A stretch of 64,000 nucleotides of DNA, from positions 1 to 64,000 of the forward strand of contig NZ_KB904182.1 of the NCBI RefSeq assembly GCF_000380025.1. The letters run 5' to 3'. How positions within the stretch are numbered: the stretch's first letter is position 1; every line of letters begins with the position of its first letter. Below, in pieces: positions 52,847 to 63,183 of the stretch. The notes below the pieces were generated by a model. That model was given only the letters and a program-made list of their open reading frames with translations. It did no database searches and was not told where the DNA came from. A program made the position numbers and the translations under genes. Source of the stretch: Streptococcus entericus DSM 14446. Lineage in GTDB: Bacteria > Bacillota > Bacilli > Lactobacillales > Streptococcaceae.

Positions 52847-55800
52847 CTAAATTAAATCGACATATTTGCCATTTGCACCAACTGCACGAACCTTTCCGTC
52901 ATCGTAAACTTCTATGCCTGCGCCGCTCTGTGAAGAAATAATTGCTGTACAATAACCACCACCGAAGTTGCGACGTACTAATCTCACACCGATTTTTTCA
53001 TTTTGGTTAACACTATCGCTGACAATTGTCATGGCGCTAGCGACCATCATGCGATTGTCGTCTGTAAAAGTTAACATCTTTCTTGCACCTGTCTGTGTAG
53101 TGATATGAAAATTAAATCCTGCGTGTGAACCAATCGCTCCCCCTTGAATAATGTTGTTGTTGGATATAGTAGAATAACCCGCAATGCTTTTTCCGTCTGA
53201 TCTCACGAAATCAAAAGCGCCATTGTTTATCACGATGCCACTATTTCCCCCCATCGTTCGGAGTTCACCTGTTTGTAGATTAAAGCTTGTATGTCCATTC
53301 AAAGCCGTCAACTTACCACCAGAAATCTGGTTAGCTGATATACTCACTGACTGAACACTAGTGATGAAGGCATTCTTGGCAAAGAGCTGTTTTAGATAAG
53401 CTTCATTAGCCATTAACTTATCGAACAGCGCCTGATCAACCACCAAATGGCTCGCATTGACAGCCCCTGCAGCAATCACACTGCTCGTCACCGACCCCGC
53501 CTGTATCTTGCCCCCGTGCAGGCTCTCAATCATGGCATTCTTAATCGTTCCGTCTTGGATATAGGTCGTACTAGGTGCCACAACCAGCTTATTCTGACCA
53601 GCTTGTAGCGCCACGCCTCCAGTAGCGACATTGACCGCAGACAGCACAGCGCCATTACTGTTTAGGGTTTTAATGGCATAGCTATCCGCCAACTGGGTGA
53701 CGCGGGTAGAGTTCACCACCTCTTGCGCCGAGGTACTATCCACAAATCTGTCTGGCGGAACTTCCCCTCGGACGATAGAAATTTGTCCAATGGCGACCTG
53801 ACCGTTTTTTCGCAACCAGACGTGCAGACCGTAATCGTCTGTGACTATAGTGTCAGAGTTGACTGTAAATGTGCCCGTAAAAATCTGAGCGGCACCAGTT
53901 TTGTTTGGCATAATCTGAAAAGAACCTATTATGGTGCCAGCGTTTTTAATCTCAAAACTAATAATATCATCAGGAAGCACATCCACCCAAAGATTGACAC
54001 GATAACTGAGTTTTTCGCCTTTCGTAAAAGTGGCGGTTCGTAAGGGAACCTGAAAACCTCGCCATTGATGAGCTGTATGTCCAGTCTGCTTAATCACCAA
54101 AAGCTTGTAGGTGTTGGTTCCTGTCATGTAGTAATCTGCCGCATTACTGGTAGATCGAGGCTGGTGACGTGAGTAGTTGGTCGGGTCATAAACGAGATTG
54201 TCATTCTTTGACAAGCTCTTGCCGACCTCCACTTGGAAAATATTAGATGTCATAGCCATGCGGGCGATGTTGTCCGCTATCCCTTGACCAGTGGTCCCAA
54301 TCGTACGCTCGTAGAGTTGAGCTGTTTCTTTGACTTGATTAAAATCGACCGAAGTGACCATGTCTTCAAGCGCAGGTGACCAGTCGGTGGGAATAGTACT
54401 GTGCTCAAGCATGAACGGTGTGTGACTAAAACCACCTTGCTCATCGGTTATCATCGCTAAACGAATAGCTAATGTCCCGACACGCTCTGCCGTAAAAGTC
54501 ACTGAAATAAGACTGAACTTATCCGCCTCAAGTTGAAAAATTTGGTCTCGATTAACATTTAAAAACTTGTTGTCATCATAAAGATAGAGGAAAATTCGCC
54601 CTTGACTGCCTTTTTTGACATAAGTGCTAAATGTATATGTTGCACCTGACGTAACCGAGTAATAAGCGATAGGAGTATGCTTACCTCCGCTTACCCACTC
54701 AAAAATCGGTTGGTTACGGTACGTCTCTTGAGATTTTCTCCAAACATGGCCACTACTAGACCAGCCTGTACCTGTCATAGTCTCTGTGTTTTTGAGCAGA
54801 TTAACACCACCAAAATTTTTCGGTATCATCCCTCTTGTCTCAGTCAACTGGTGCTCAATCGTCTGCGCTGTCTCACGCTTGTAATTGTCAAATACCTTAG
54901 CTGAGACAAGGCCTTTGCCATCAACCAAGCTATCAACCTCGGCCCTTGTCAGGCGCTTAGCGATTTCCTCGGCATTTTGACTGATGCTTGATTCCGCTCG
55001 TGTGATTCTGCCATCCTGATCAACATTAACCTTGGTAGCTAGTTGCTCAATGCTGTCTGCTGTTTGCCGGGCCAATGTCTTTGTCTCAGACAGATTGCCG
55101 TCCAAAGTTTGGACACGTCGCCCCAGCTCCGCACTGTTTTCATCTACTGTCCGCTTATAGTCCGCAAATTCCTGTCGCAAGTCTTCATCGGCTCGCGACC
55201 AGTCAGTAGGGATAGTGCCCAACTCGAGCTTAGGCTTGTAAAACTTCAGATAAGTTCCAGAGTTTCTAAAATCTAGAACCTGATGCAAGTTGATGATGTC
55301 AAAAGCTCGCAACGGGTTATTCTCCGTGTGCCACGTACGAGTTGACCACAGCAAGTAGCTGTTTTCGCCTATTTTTTTGATATTAGCTGATGTGAAATTG
55401 TGAGCTGATGGCGACAGCGTGAACCATGTAAATTTTAGCGAGCCATCAGGAATAAACGTCGCATCCGTATCAACCCTAATAGACTGGGTATAAGTCACTC
55501 CCTTTTGAGGCTTAAAATTATTGAGAGCACTACTCTGAGGCAATATTTCACCGTTAAGGTCACGACGATTGGCAGGATTAGTCAAGTCTAAGACAGCTTT
55601 TTGCTCGCTATCGTTCCAGGTCGTGTTAGTGATGCCGTAACCCATTACGAAAGGCTCACCTGTTCGCTTGACAAGGTTCACCCCGCCGACGCTAATATTC
55701 TCAAACCGCTCCGTCACCCCATCCAACCCTCGTTGCAGGTCTGCTGTCTGCCGAGTAACAGCCGTGATTTGACCAGTCTGACTGCTAACAGCCTGATTGA

Positions 55801-57505
55801 GCTGGCTGTACTGCTCACGAACACCAGACAGGCCCGTCTCAACACTCGCCACCCGCTGGGTGACACTGGTCAGATTGCCTGTCGTGCTATTGACTGTTTT
55901 TGACAGTTCAGTTACGATTGCCTTAGCCCCTTCTGCCGTTTTCTTTGTCTCGGCGACCAGGGTTTGTAATTCCCCTTGTGTCCTCGCTTGGTCAGCTAGC
56001 TGCTGAGCCTGCTGGGTGACAGTAGCCTTGGTATTTGCCATTTGTCCCTCAAGATTGCTTTTAGCTTGCTGAACCATGGACACAGTATCCGCATACCCAG
56101 CTTTTACCTCCTCAGCAATCTGTTTAGCTGTGTTAGCTAAATCCGTGCTAGCACCAGCTTGGTCTAGAAATTCCCTTGCTTGCTTTTCTCGCTTGGCTTC
56201 GTTGGCTTGCATGGTGGCATTGACCGTTTCAAATTCTTCTGCGATGTCGCGCTTAAACTTTTCAACGTCGTTAACAACTGGAGGCTCCTCCCACTCAGCA
56301 CCATTCCAAAAATACATTTTGGTTTCTTCGCCGATCTGGAGATAAAGCGAATCGCCTTTTTTTAACGTACCTTTGGGTTCATCTTTAGGAAATTCGACCC
56401 CGAAGTAGACTGTATTTTTACCATCAGCTGACACCATTGCACGATTGGCAACCTCTAAAGCCTTATTTACATCGTCGGCAGTAGACTGCATTTGCTTCTT
56501 AGCTACACTATAACCGGCCGATTGTTTTTTGACAGAGCCAATGTCATTGCAAGTGACTTCGTGTTTGACCAAAATCCCTTTGACATCGTACTCGCTAACG
56601 TAGGAGACTATGCGGATTTTCTCCTGGAAACCTAATGTTTCGTTGATGGCCATGATGTAATCACCCGCTCTTGGTTGGGTATAGTCATAGCCCGCCTTTG
56701 TTAGGTCTTCCATATCAATCTTGACGCTGATTGTGTAGGAGTTATCGACATTTTCCTTAAGGACAGACAGCATGTTTTCGCTTATGGTGTAACGCTCGTC
56801 TACAAACGGCTCTGCTTCCAAACGTCCGTAAACAGAAGCCAAGGGGCTCTCGTACTCAACTTCTAAGCGCCCTTTAGAGTGATCTTCGCTATCGTTCCAG
56901 GCACCAAACCCCTTTTGATAGGTCACAAAGTCCCCTATATTTTTTTCAATACCCAACTCATTTAGATTAAAGTTTTTTCGAACCACCGTGGATAAGTCCG
57001 TCCCTGCCTTTGCCAGGATCCTAACAACCTTGCCTGAGACAGCAAATTCAACACCCGTTGACTTGATGATGTCATTAAAGAGAGTCAAACGTTTTTTATA
57101 GCCAAACGATTGTTTAGAAAAAGCCGAAATTTTCAACAGCGAGTCTACTGTGTAGCGGTATCCACTGTCCTTGAAGATAAACTCTAGATAAGCGTCAAAG
57201 GTATGCGATCCATCTTTTAACTGACTGTGGACAGACGATTTGTCAAAATCCCAAAAAAATTGATGAACCGCATCAAAAGAAACACTGGTTTGACGCCCTC
57301 CATCAATCGGTTTAGCGTAAGTGATGACATAGTATTCATCTTCAAACCTCAATCGCCAACCACGTTCAATATGGCTCAAAACGTGATCACCAGAGATGAT
57401 TTCACCAGAGATTGACCGCTCGCCATTCACCGCGTTTGTAGCCTTAATGGTTGCTAAAGCGCCGTATTCGACATCACGCTCATCTAAAAACGTAATCAAC
57501 TGCAA
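52847..57505 (-). CDS. Tail-associated lysin/receptor-binding protein (Tal-like)
   Basis: A 1552-residue protein. N-terminal about 330 residues resemble prophage endopeptidase-tail (Tal) baseplate hubs: MQLITFLDERDVEYG, SVSFDAVHQFFWDFD. A long coiled coil follows (about 340-600, Gln/Ala/Thr-rich). Three jelly-roll-like modules begin GVNLVKRTGEP, GVNLLKNTETM and DNLVYDPTNYS; the first two end in the IPTDWS pattern. Then a beta-helix-like C-terminus (AGSVTSSVIAAGAV, SANQISGGKL, TGELRT). It probably contacts wall sugars and aids DNA entry. The start is a TTG; a second TTG two codons on has a better SD spacing. Confidence 0.85.
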   Translation of the reverse strand: MQLITFLDERDVEYGALATIKATNAVNGERSISGEIISGDHVLSHIERGWRLRFEDEYYVITYAKPIDGGRQTSVSFDAVHQFFWDFDKSSVHSQLKDGSHTFDAYLEFIFKDSGYRYTVDSLLKISAFSKQSFGYKKRLTLFNDIIKSTGVEFAVSGKVVRILAKAGTDLSTVVRKNFNLNELGIEKNIGDFVTYQKGFGAWNDSEDHSKGRLEVEYESPLASVYGRLEAEPFVDERYTISENMLSVLKENVDNSYTISVKIDMEDLTKAGYDYTQPRAGDYIMAINETLGFQEKIRIVSYVSEYDVKGILVKHEVTCNDIGSVKKQSAGYSVAKKQMQSTADDVNKALEVANRAMVSADGKNTVYFGVEFPKDEPKGTLKKGDSLYLQIGEETKMYFWNGAEWEEPPVVNDVEKFKRDIAEEFETVNATMQANEAKREKQAREFLDQAGASTDLANTAKQIAEEVKAGYADTVSMVQQAKSNLEGQMANTKATVTQQAQQLADQARTQGELQTLVAETKKTAEGAKAIVTELSKTVNSTTGNLTSVTQRVASVETGLSGVREQYSQLNQAVSSQTGQITAVTRQTADLQRGLDGVTERFENISVGGVNLVKRTGEPFVMGYGITNTTWNDSEQKAVLDLTNPANRRDLNGEILPQSSALNNFKPQKGVTYTQSIRVDTDATFIPDGSLKFTWFTLSPSAHNFTSANIKKIGENSYLLWSTRTWHTENNPLRAFDIINLHQVLDFRNSGTYLKFYKPKLELGTIPTDWSRADEDLRQEFADYKRTVDENSAELGRRVQTLDGNLSETKTLARQTADSIEQLATKVNVDQDGRITRAESSISQNAEEIAKRLTRAEVDSLVDGKGLVSAKVFDNYKRETAQTIEHQLTETRGMIPKNFGGVNLLKNTETMTGTGWSSSGHVWRKSQETYRNQPIFEWVSGGKHTPIAYYSVTSGATYTFSTYVKKGSQGRIFLYLYDDNKFLNVNRDQIFQLEADKFSLISVTFTAERVGTLAIRLAMITDEQGGFSHTPFMLEHSTIPTDWSPALEDMVTSVDFNQVKETAQLYERTIGTTGQGIADNIARMAMTSNIFQVEVGKSLSKNDNLVYDPTNYSRHQPRSTSNAADYYMTGTNTYKLLVIKQTGHTAHQWRGFQVPLRTATFTKGEKLSYRVNLWVDVLPDDIISFEIKNAGTIIGSFQIMPNKTGAAQIFTGTFTVNSDTIVTDDYGLHVWLRKNGQVAIGQISIVRGEVPPDRFVDSTSAQEVVNSTRVTQLADSYAIKTLNSNGAVLSAVNVATGGVALQAGQNKLVVAPSTTYIQDGTIKNAMIESLHGGKIQAGSVTSSVIAAGAVNASHLVVDQALFDKLMANEAYLKQLFAKNAFITSVQSVSISANQISGGKLTALNGHTSFNLQTGELRTMGGNSGIVINNGAFDFVRSDGKSIAGYSTISNNNIIQGGAIGSHAGFNFHITTQTGARKMLTFTDDNRMMVASAMTIVSDSVNQNEKIGVRLVRRNFGGGYCTAIISSQSGAGIEVYDDGKVRAVGANGKYVDLI

Positions 57506-57514
57506 TCACCTCCT

Positions 57515-58357
57515 TTACTTGTACAACTCAACGAAATTCAACAGCTTAATAGTACCGTTGAAATTTGTCTTGTACGTGATTTTTTTATTCAATGTCGGAC
57601 TGATGACAAAATACCCGTAATTCGTTTTGGCATTGACATTGATTCGGTTTTTGGTTGTCTCAATTCCTGTCAGCCTAAAGACATCACCAGGATTGATATT
57701 CCCGACCTGACTATACTCAAATCGCTTGCCCGATATTTCCAAATAAAATCCAGACTGATTCCCGTCAGCAGTCATTTCGACCACAAAAGGCCACTCCAGC
57801 TGGCTAAGCTTAGCAGTTCCTGCGTAATCAAAAGCCCCGCCATTAAGCGTCAACGTCTTTGGGATTGTCATACCAAACGGTAAATCCGTTGTTGTAAATG
57901 TCATAGAGATATCGTATTTCAGCCCTTGGCCAGAATTCCCTACAAACCGAAAATCAATCTCGCTACTTGCGACGACTTTATAGCGGTACTTCCAAGCAGT
58001 ATGTGGCTGCCTTATAACGTCCAAATCCCCTGTCGTTTGACCAGGGACTTGAAAATCATAAAATCCAGCCTTGTTAGGATACATTTTGGTGATAAAAAAC
58101 GGCTCGTCATCTAATAACAAACCGTTTAATTCATCCTGCTTTTCCATGGCTGCCCGAGGGCTATCTACGCTAAAGCGTCCAGATACCTTAATCGTCTTTG
58201 CAGTAAAGACTGCCCCACCGTAAATATTCCCGTTTCGACCACTGACTGACCGCTTATCTATAGAGATGGCAGGCGAGCCATCGGCGACAGTAATATTATA
58301 AAGGCCATAGTCTGATAGCTTGACAGACGTGTTTCCTTTAGTGATTAACAGATCCAT
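57515..58357 (-). CDS. Distal tail protein (Dit)
   Basis: A 280-residue baseplate ring protein of siphophages. N-terminal beta domain (GLYNITVADGSPAISIDKR), the conserved FTAKTIKVSGRF, and a galectin-like C-terminal half. It joins the tail tube to the Tal protein, encoded next. SD GAAAGGCAGG. The 15-bp gap after the tape measure stop suggests co-translation. Confidence 0.85.
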   Translation of the reverse strand: MDLLITKGNTSVKLSDYGLYNITVADGSPAISIDKRSVSGRNGNIYGGAVFTAKTIKVSGRFSVDSPRAAMEKQDELNGLLLDDEPFFITKMYPNKAGFYDFQVPGQTTGDLDVIRQPHTAWKYRYKVVASSEIDFRFVGNSGQGLKYDISMTFTTTDLPFGMTIPKTLTLNGGAFDYAGTAKLSQLEWPFVVEMTADGNQSGFYLEISGKRFEYSQVGNINPGDVFRLTGIETTKNRINVNAKTNYGYFVISPTLNKKITYKTNFNGTIKLLNFVELYK

Positions 58358-58372
58358 AACTTACCTGCCTTT

Positions 58373-61300
58373 CTAATAGTTAAAATAATCATTCTTAGCC
58401 TCTTCACGGGCTTCCTTCTCTTTGACGTGTGTATAGATTTTATCACCAACAATTTCATTATGGACTTCAAAGACCGGCTCAGCCAGAGAAGTGTTTTTTA
58501 CTTCGTCAGACAAGCTCTCAATGCTGGACGCAATACCCGAGTTAGATACTTGACCAGATAAAGTCATAGAGCTCTCAACGCCCCATTTTTGGTCTGTAAC
58601 TGCCAAGGCGTACTCCTTACCAATATCTTTTATATCTCCGAGCCATCCGGCCATACCGATAGCGAAACCTTCTCCGGTAAAACTACCGAGCTCTTTGGTT
58701 TCTCTTGACGGTGAGTGGATGTCCAAAGCTCTACGAATCGTCGCAGAGACGTTTGCTGCAATGCTGTTGGCTACTGAGTAGATATACCCTGCTGTACCAG
58801 CAAGACCGTTACCAAAGCCAATGCCTGCATTATAACCAGCCGATGCCATAGCCCTTACAGTACCATTCATGATAGCCACCATATTGGCCCCTGTGCTAGT
58901 TGTGACAGACAAGGACTGGTTCATGCCGTTGCTGATAGCTGAGGCTACACCTGCCATACCCGATTGTGTCACACTTCTGACTTGATTAAAGGTGTTTGCA
59001 AACACCGAGTTCATCTTATTTCCGCTAGACTGGACGGCCGAGGTAATCTTATTCATCCCGCTAGTTACAGCAGATGACAAGCCATTCATGGCACTGGTTG
59101 CCGAAGACTTGGCCTTGTCAAAATTGCTAGTGATGTCAGAGGAAATCTTAGCAGACGCAGAATTGGCCGAAGAAGAAGCTTTATTTAGCTCTGCCGTGAC
59201 TTTTGTCGCCAGACCGCTAGCTGCACTGTTTGCGCTAGTCTGCATCTGGTTAAAATTCGCAGCAACCTGAGTATTTGCGACTTGTGCAGCGCTCGTAGCG
59301 TTGGTTTGAGCCTGCAACATGTTGGCAGATACACCCGCTGATAGACTAAGCGCTTGATTAACGGCATCTAAGTTCATGGTGGATGTTGCCGTGTTTACGC
59401 CGCTTGCCATCGCTTGTGCGTTTGCGGTTGCATTGGTGCTAGCGGTTGCTAAATTGTCATTTACGCCCATAGCCAAAGCAAGAGTGTCATTGGTTGCAGT
59501 CAGTGCCATTGCGCTTGTTTGACCGGTAACGCCGGTTAACATTTGCAAAGCTTGGTTGTTCGCGTTCAGATTAGCTGTAGACATATTGACATTCACGCCA
59601 TCAGCTAGTAACTGCATGTTAGTCGAAACATTAGCCGCCATATTAGCTGTTGTTGCCTCAACTGTAGTAGCTGTCTCGGTGATTTTAGCGCTAGTATTTG
59701 CTGCGCCTTCGGAGTTTTTACCAGTAACCCAGTCCCAAACACCTGTAAATCCTGACTTGATGCCTTCCCAAACACCAGAAAGAGCATTAGGAATTGCCTC
59801 TACCATTGCCTTACCAAGACCCATGATAAGATCAAAACCAGCCTGGATAATGGTCGGTAAACCTTGGATTAAAGCCATCGCCAACTGGACAATTAATTGG
59901 ATGCCAGCGGCAATGATTTGTGGAAGAGATTGTGCAATGCCACTGATTAGAGATTGGATGATCTGTACACCAGATTGGATAATCGTTGGTAGATTCTGAA
60001 TAATCCCTTGGACCAGCTGGATGATGAGGCTCACGCCCGCTGTCAGAATTTGCGGTAGATAGGATACCAATCCGCTGATAAACCCAGTGATAACCTGCGT
60101 GCCGATTTGCAAGATCGTAGGCAACATCTGGATAGCCCCGGTCACCAGATTTTGTATGATCTCGATACCCTTAGCAACAATGTTCGGCATATTCGCCGAC
60201 ATACTGGACATAAAATTAGTAACAATAGCTTGTGCCTGCTCAGCAATCAGCGGGATGTTAGATACAATGCCACTTGCGATATTAGCAAGCAAATCCATCC
60301 CAAGCGATAGCAACTGAGGCAACGCCCCTACAATCGAACTTACAAAAGTAAAGATAACAGTAATTGCAGAACTAATTAAACTACCTGCATTTGCTCCTAC
60401 CCCTTGCACAAGGCTAGAAATCAAATCAATTCCAGCTTGGACTAAAACAGGGAACATGATTGCAAAACTATTTGCAAACTGAGCAATTAAATCCACCCCG
60501 CTTGCAATCAAATCAGGTATTTTGCTAGTAATACCACCAACTAGATTTTGGATGATTAACGGCCCCTTGGTGTTAACAATGCTCAAAAGCTGGTCAATTT
60601 GAGCCCCGAATTGGGAATTAATCAATCCTAACCCTACTACTACTAAACCAAGGATAGCCGCTGGTCCGATTGCTGCCATAGCAACACCTGCTATGTTCGT
60701 CATAGCGCTTGTCATCGTACCAAGTACAGAGAGACCGCGACTTGCTGCCATGCCAAAAACACCGGATAGCCCCGTCATTTTGGCGGCAAGAACGCCGATT
60801 AAACCTCCGACATTGCTAAAAGCAGAGCCTACAATAGAGCCAAAAGCTCCGAACTTTGCCCCCAGACCTCCCAAGAATACACCAAGAGCACCTAATTTGC
60901 TTATCAATGGCAAAAGTGTAGCGATAGCCGTCTTCGGATTGAGTAACGCCCATGCCGCGATCGCTTTGGGCCCGATTTCTTCGATTTTAGCTTTAATTTT
61001 ATCAATGACTTCTTTAGAGATTTCCCCTTTTTTGGCAAATTCTCCAAGAGCTTGATTGACTAAATCAAAACCAGCCTTTATACCTGCACCAAAACCAGAT
61101 GTATCAATTTTGACCATTGACTTTAACCGGGCAAAAGCACCTACAAGATTAGGGATGATATTGTTAACAGTATCAAACGCTCCTAAAATCATAGGTTTAA
61201 GCGATAACAGGTTCTCGGCAATGGTTTTCATACCATTAGCCTTAGCAGCTTCATCAAAAGCGGTAATCATACCAGCGACACCACGGACAACGGCGTTTTT

Positions 61301-62836
61301 AGCATTGCCCATTGCAGTACGAATTCCGCCAGCTGACGTTTGTGCCATATCTGCAAAACCGCCAACCTCGTTATTAAGCTCGATCAACTTATCCGAAAAT
61401 TGGTCCATCGTGATCTCGCCTTCGGATAAGGCTTTCTTGAATTCAGCGACATTGTTTTTGCCAAACGCTGTCGCCATTTTATTCATCAATCCCGGTGCCG
61501 CTTCTGCAATCGAATTGAATTCTTCTGCCTGTAACTTCCCGGATCCTAGCGCTTGGTTAAATTGCCTTAGGGCAAAACCGGCGTTTTCGGTCGTAGCTCC
61601 GTATCCTAACATAGCGTTGTTGAATGCCAATGCCAAATCTGTACCACGATCGAGATTTCCTGTCGTTATGGTTAGTTGTTGAGCAGCAGAAACTGCACTA
61701 TCCAACGTTGTGGGCAGACCTTCGATGCCGTTTGAAAGCTTGTCAATCGCTCCTTTAGACTGCTCTGCCGAATAGCCGAACAACTCCATAGTTTTAGGGA
61801 AACGGTTCATCGTATCCACACGACTAACTGCGCCGTCAAGAGCCCCAGTTACCGCACTTATAGCCCTTTGAGCTACTGCCATTAAGCTGAACGCTGAGAC
61901 GATACTTGAAATGGTACTTCTTAGCCTTTCGCCTGCGCTTGCTGAGTTAGCGAATTTTTGGCTTATCCCATTGAGAACACTAGTCGCTTTGGCCGACAGG
62001 TTGGTAAAACCATTACCCAAAGCACTGGCCATCTTAGTTGATAGATTGGCTATGCTCGAGACCAGTTTTCCACCAAAGGAGTTGCTGATTTTGTCGGCTG
62101 TGCTATCAAATTTTGATTTCAGGCGACTTAAAGACTGGGCAGCACTCGAAACGATTCCAGAAAAAACATCATTCCAAGATGATTTTCCAAGACTTAAAGC
62201 GGTTTTTGACAATGTCGAAACCAATTCTGATCTTAAAAAACCAACCTTAGCTGCAGTTGAAATAGCACTGTTTCCGATCGCGCGAAAAACGCCAGAATGA
62301 CTCTGCATATTATTTGCAGAGTTAAGAAAGGCGCCGCCTACCGCAGTTAGTTTACTTATCGCTCCATCTGCAAATTTATTAACTGCATGATGCAGTTGAG
62401 AAATAGCGGCGCTTGGTTTGCTGATAGCCTTACTGATATCAAAATTAAAAGTTTTTGCTATACTTGCATTAATCTTACTACCAACAGCTGAAACTGTCGT
62501 CTGAACAGCTGTCATGGCTCGTGCAAATCCATTTTTTATGGGTTGGGGAATTTTTTCGCCAATGGATGCCGCAATCCGCTGGATTTGACCCAAGGACAAA
62601 TTCAAACCCGTTGAAAAAGCATTCCCGAGTCGTTGCCCCAGAGATTGGCCATTGCTTGCCAACTGCGCCATAGTCTGACCAACCATCTTGACCAGACCAT
62701 TTGAACTGTTGACAGCTGCATCCTGTGCCCTCTGAAAAGCCTTCTGAGTACTAGCTTGGATTTGATTCATTGCCTGCTGATAGTCTTTTATATCCGCGCC
62801 GACATACGCAAAGATAGACCCATCAAATTGTGCCAT
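58373..62836 (-). CDS. Tape measure protein
   Basis: A 1487-residue protein that sets tail length and travels with DNA at infection. It starts with ADIKDYQQAMNQIQAST (coiled-coil). The TP901-type core lies around 320-520 (MDGAVSRVD-like and FGYSAEQSKGAIDKL segments). A hydrophobic part with tandem about 38-residue repeats (LPxIIxxGxxIIxxL) lies at about 750-1020. An Ala/Asn/Thr-rich helical repeat stretch and a C-terminal domain with DIHSPSRETKELG complete it. Longest gene of the tail module. SD AAAGGAGGGG. Confidence 0.93.
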   Translation of the reverse strand: MAQFDGSIFAYVGADIKDYQQAMNQIQASTQKAFQRAQDAAVNSSNGLVKMVGQTMAQLASNGQSLGQRLGNAFSTGLNLSLGQIQRIAASIGEKIPQPIKNGFARAMTAVQTTVSAVGSKINASIAKTFNFDISKAISKPSAAISQLHHAVNKFADGAISKLTAVGGAFLNSANNMQSHSGVFRAIGNSAISTAAKVGFLRSELVSTLSKTALSLGKSSWNDVFSGIVSSAAQSLSRLKSKFDSTADKISNSFGGKLVSSIANLSTKMASALGNGFTNLSAKATSVLNGISQKFANSASAGERLRSTISSIVSAFSLMAVAQRAISAVTGALDGAVSRVDTMNRFPKTMELFGYSAEQSKGAIDKLSNGIEGLPTTLDSAVSAAQQLTITTGNLDRGTDLALAFNNAMLGYGATTENAGFALRQFNQALGSGKLQAEEFNSIAEAAPGLMNKMATAFGKNNVAEFKKALSEGEITMDQFSDKLIELNNEVGGFADMAQTSAGGIRTAMGNAKNAVVRGVAGMITAFDEAAKANGMKTIAENLLSLKPMILGAFDTVNNIIPNLVGAFARLKSMVKIDTSGFGAGIKAGFDLVNQALGEFAKKGEISKEVIDKIKAKIEEIGPKAIAAWALLNPKTAIATLLPLISKLGALGVFLGGLGAKFGAFGSIVGSAFSNVGGLIGVLAAKMTGLSGVFGMAASRGLSVLGTMTSAMTNIAGVAMAAIGPAAILGLVVVGLGLINSQFGAQIDQLLSIVNTKGPLIIQNLVGGITSKIPDLIASGVDLIAQFANSFAIMFPVLVQAGIDLISSLVQGVGANAGSLISSAITVIFTFVSSIVGALPQLLSLGMDLLANIASGIVSNIPLIAEQAQAIVTNFMSSMSANMPNIVAKGIEIIQNLVTGAIQMLPTILQIGTQVITGFISGLVSYLPQILTAGVSLIIQLVQGIIQNLPTIIQSGVQIIQSLISGIAQSLPQIIAAGIQLIVQLAMALIQGLPTIIQAGFDLIMGLGKAMVEAIPNALSGVWEGIKSGFTGVWDWVTGKNSEGAANTSAKITETATTVEATTANMAANVSTNMQLLADGVNVNMSTANLNANNQALQMLTGVTGQTSAMALTATNDTLALAMGVNDNLATASTNATANAQAMASGVNTATSTMNLDAVNQALSLSAGVSANMLQAQTNATSAAQVANTQVAANFNQMQTSANSAASGLATKVTAELNKASSSANSASAKISSDITSNFDKAKSSATSAMNGLSSAVTSGMNKITSAVQSSGNKMNSVFANTFNQVRSVTQSGMAGVASAISNGMNQSLSVTTSTGANMVAIMNGTVRAMASAGYNAGIGFGNGLAGTAGYIYSVANSIAANVSATIRRALDIHSPSRETKELGSFTGEGFAIGMAGWLGDIKDIGKEYALAVTDQKWGVESSMTLSGQVSNSGIASSIESLSDEVKNTSLAEPVFEVHNEIVGDKIYTHVKEKEAREEAKNDYFNY
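59770..60590 (-). repeat. About 38-residue tandem repeats in the tape measure
   Basis: At least seven units of the form (L/I)PxIIxxGxxIIxxLxxGI, for example LPTIIQSGVQIIQSLISGI and LPQIIAAGIQLIVQLAMAL. They form a hydrophobic repeat block. Confidence 0.8.
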
Positions 62837-62853
62837 CTTCCCCTCCTTTCTTT

Positions 62854-63183
62854 TTATCGATTCATGAAATAGTCGTTCAATTTTTTAAGTTTTTCCGCCA
62901 GATTATCACTACTCTGCTGGCCAGTCGAATGATTGTCATTAAACAAATTCCGGACCTTGTCACGATCTTTTCTCTTGCTCAGCTTACTTGCACTAACTTT
63001 CTTAGCATTTAGCGTATAGCGCAACTCCAAAGCCAAGGCAGATAGATTTTCACGCTCCTCAATCTGTCTGTAATGCAGACCTTCAAGGATGGCATCTAGC
63101 TCCCACTTGTTCAGTGAGTAGATAAGCTCTAAGTCTGTCAGTCCTAGTCTGGCACACTCTGTTAAGATGCTGCGCTTTTCATC
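62854..63183 (-). CDS. Likely -1 frameshift extension of the tail chaperone (gpGT-like)
   Basis: Downstream of, and overlapping, the chaperone end there is a frame open for about 110 codons with no credible start: DEKRSILTECARLGLTDLEL, SLNKWELDAILEGLHYRQ and a Lys-rich tail ending FMNR. In the chaperone frame ATG-AAA-AGC falls at 63182-63174, and shifting -1 gives GAT-GAA-AAG. No canonical heptamer (X-XXY-YYZ) is seen, so the shift site is uncertain. Such extensions (like lambda gpGT) bind the tape measure. Confidence 0.6.
   Translation of the reverse strand, partial: DEKRSILTECARLGLTDLELIYSLNKWELDAILEGLHYRQIEERENLSALALELRYTLNAKKVSASKLSKRKDRDKVRNLFNDNHSTGQQSSDNLAEKLKKLNDYFMNR

Noticed and set aside
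59556..61682. Long plus-strand frames opposite the tape measure gene
   Set aside because: They are a by-product of the repetitive Ala/Ile codon pattern on the other strand; no SD or promoters.
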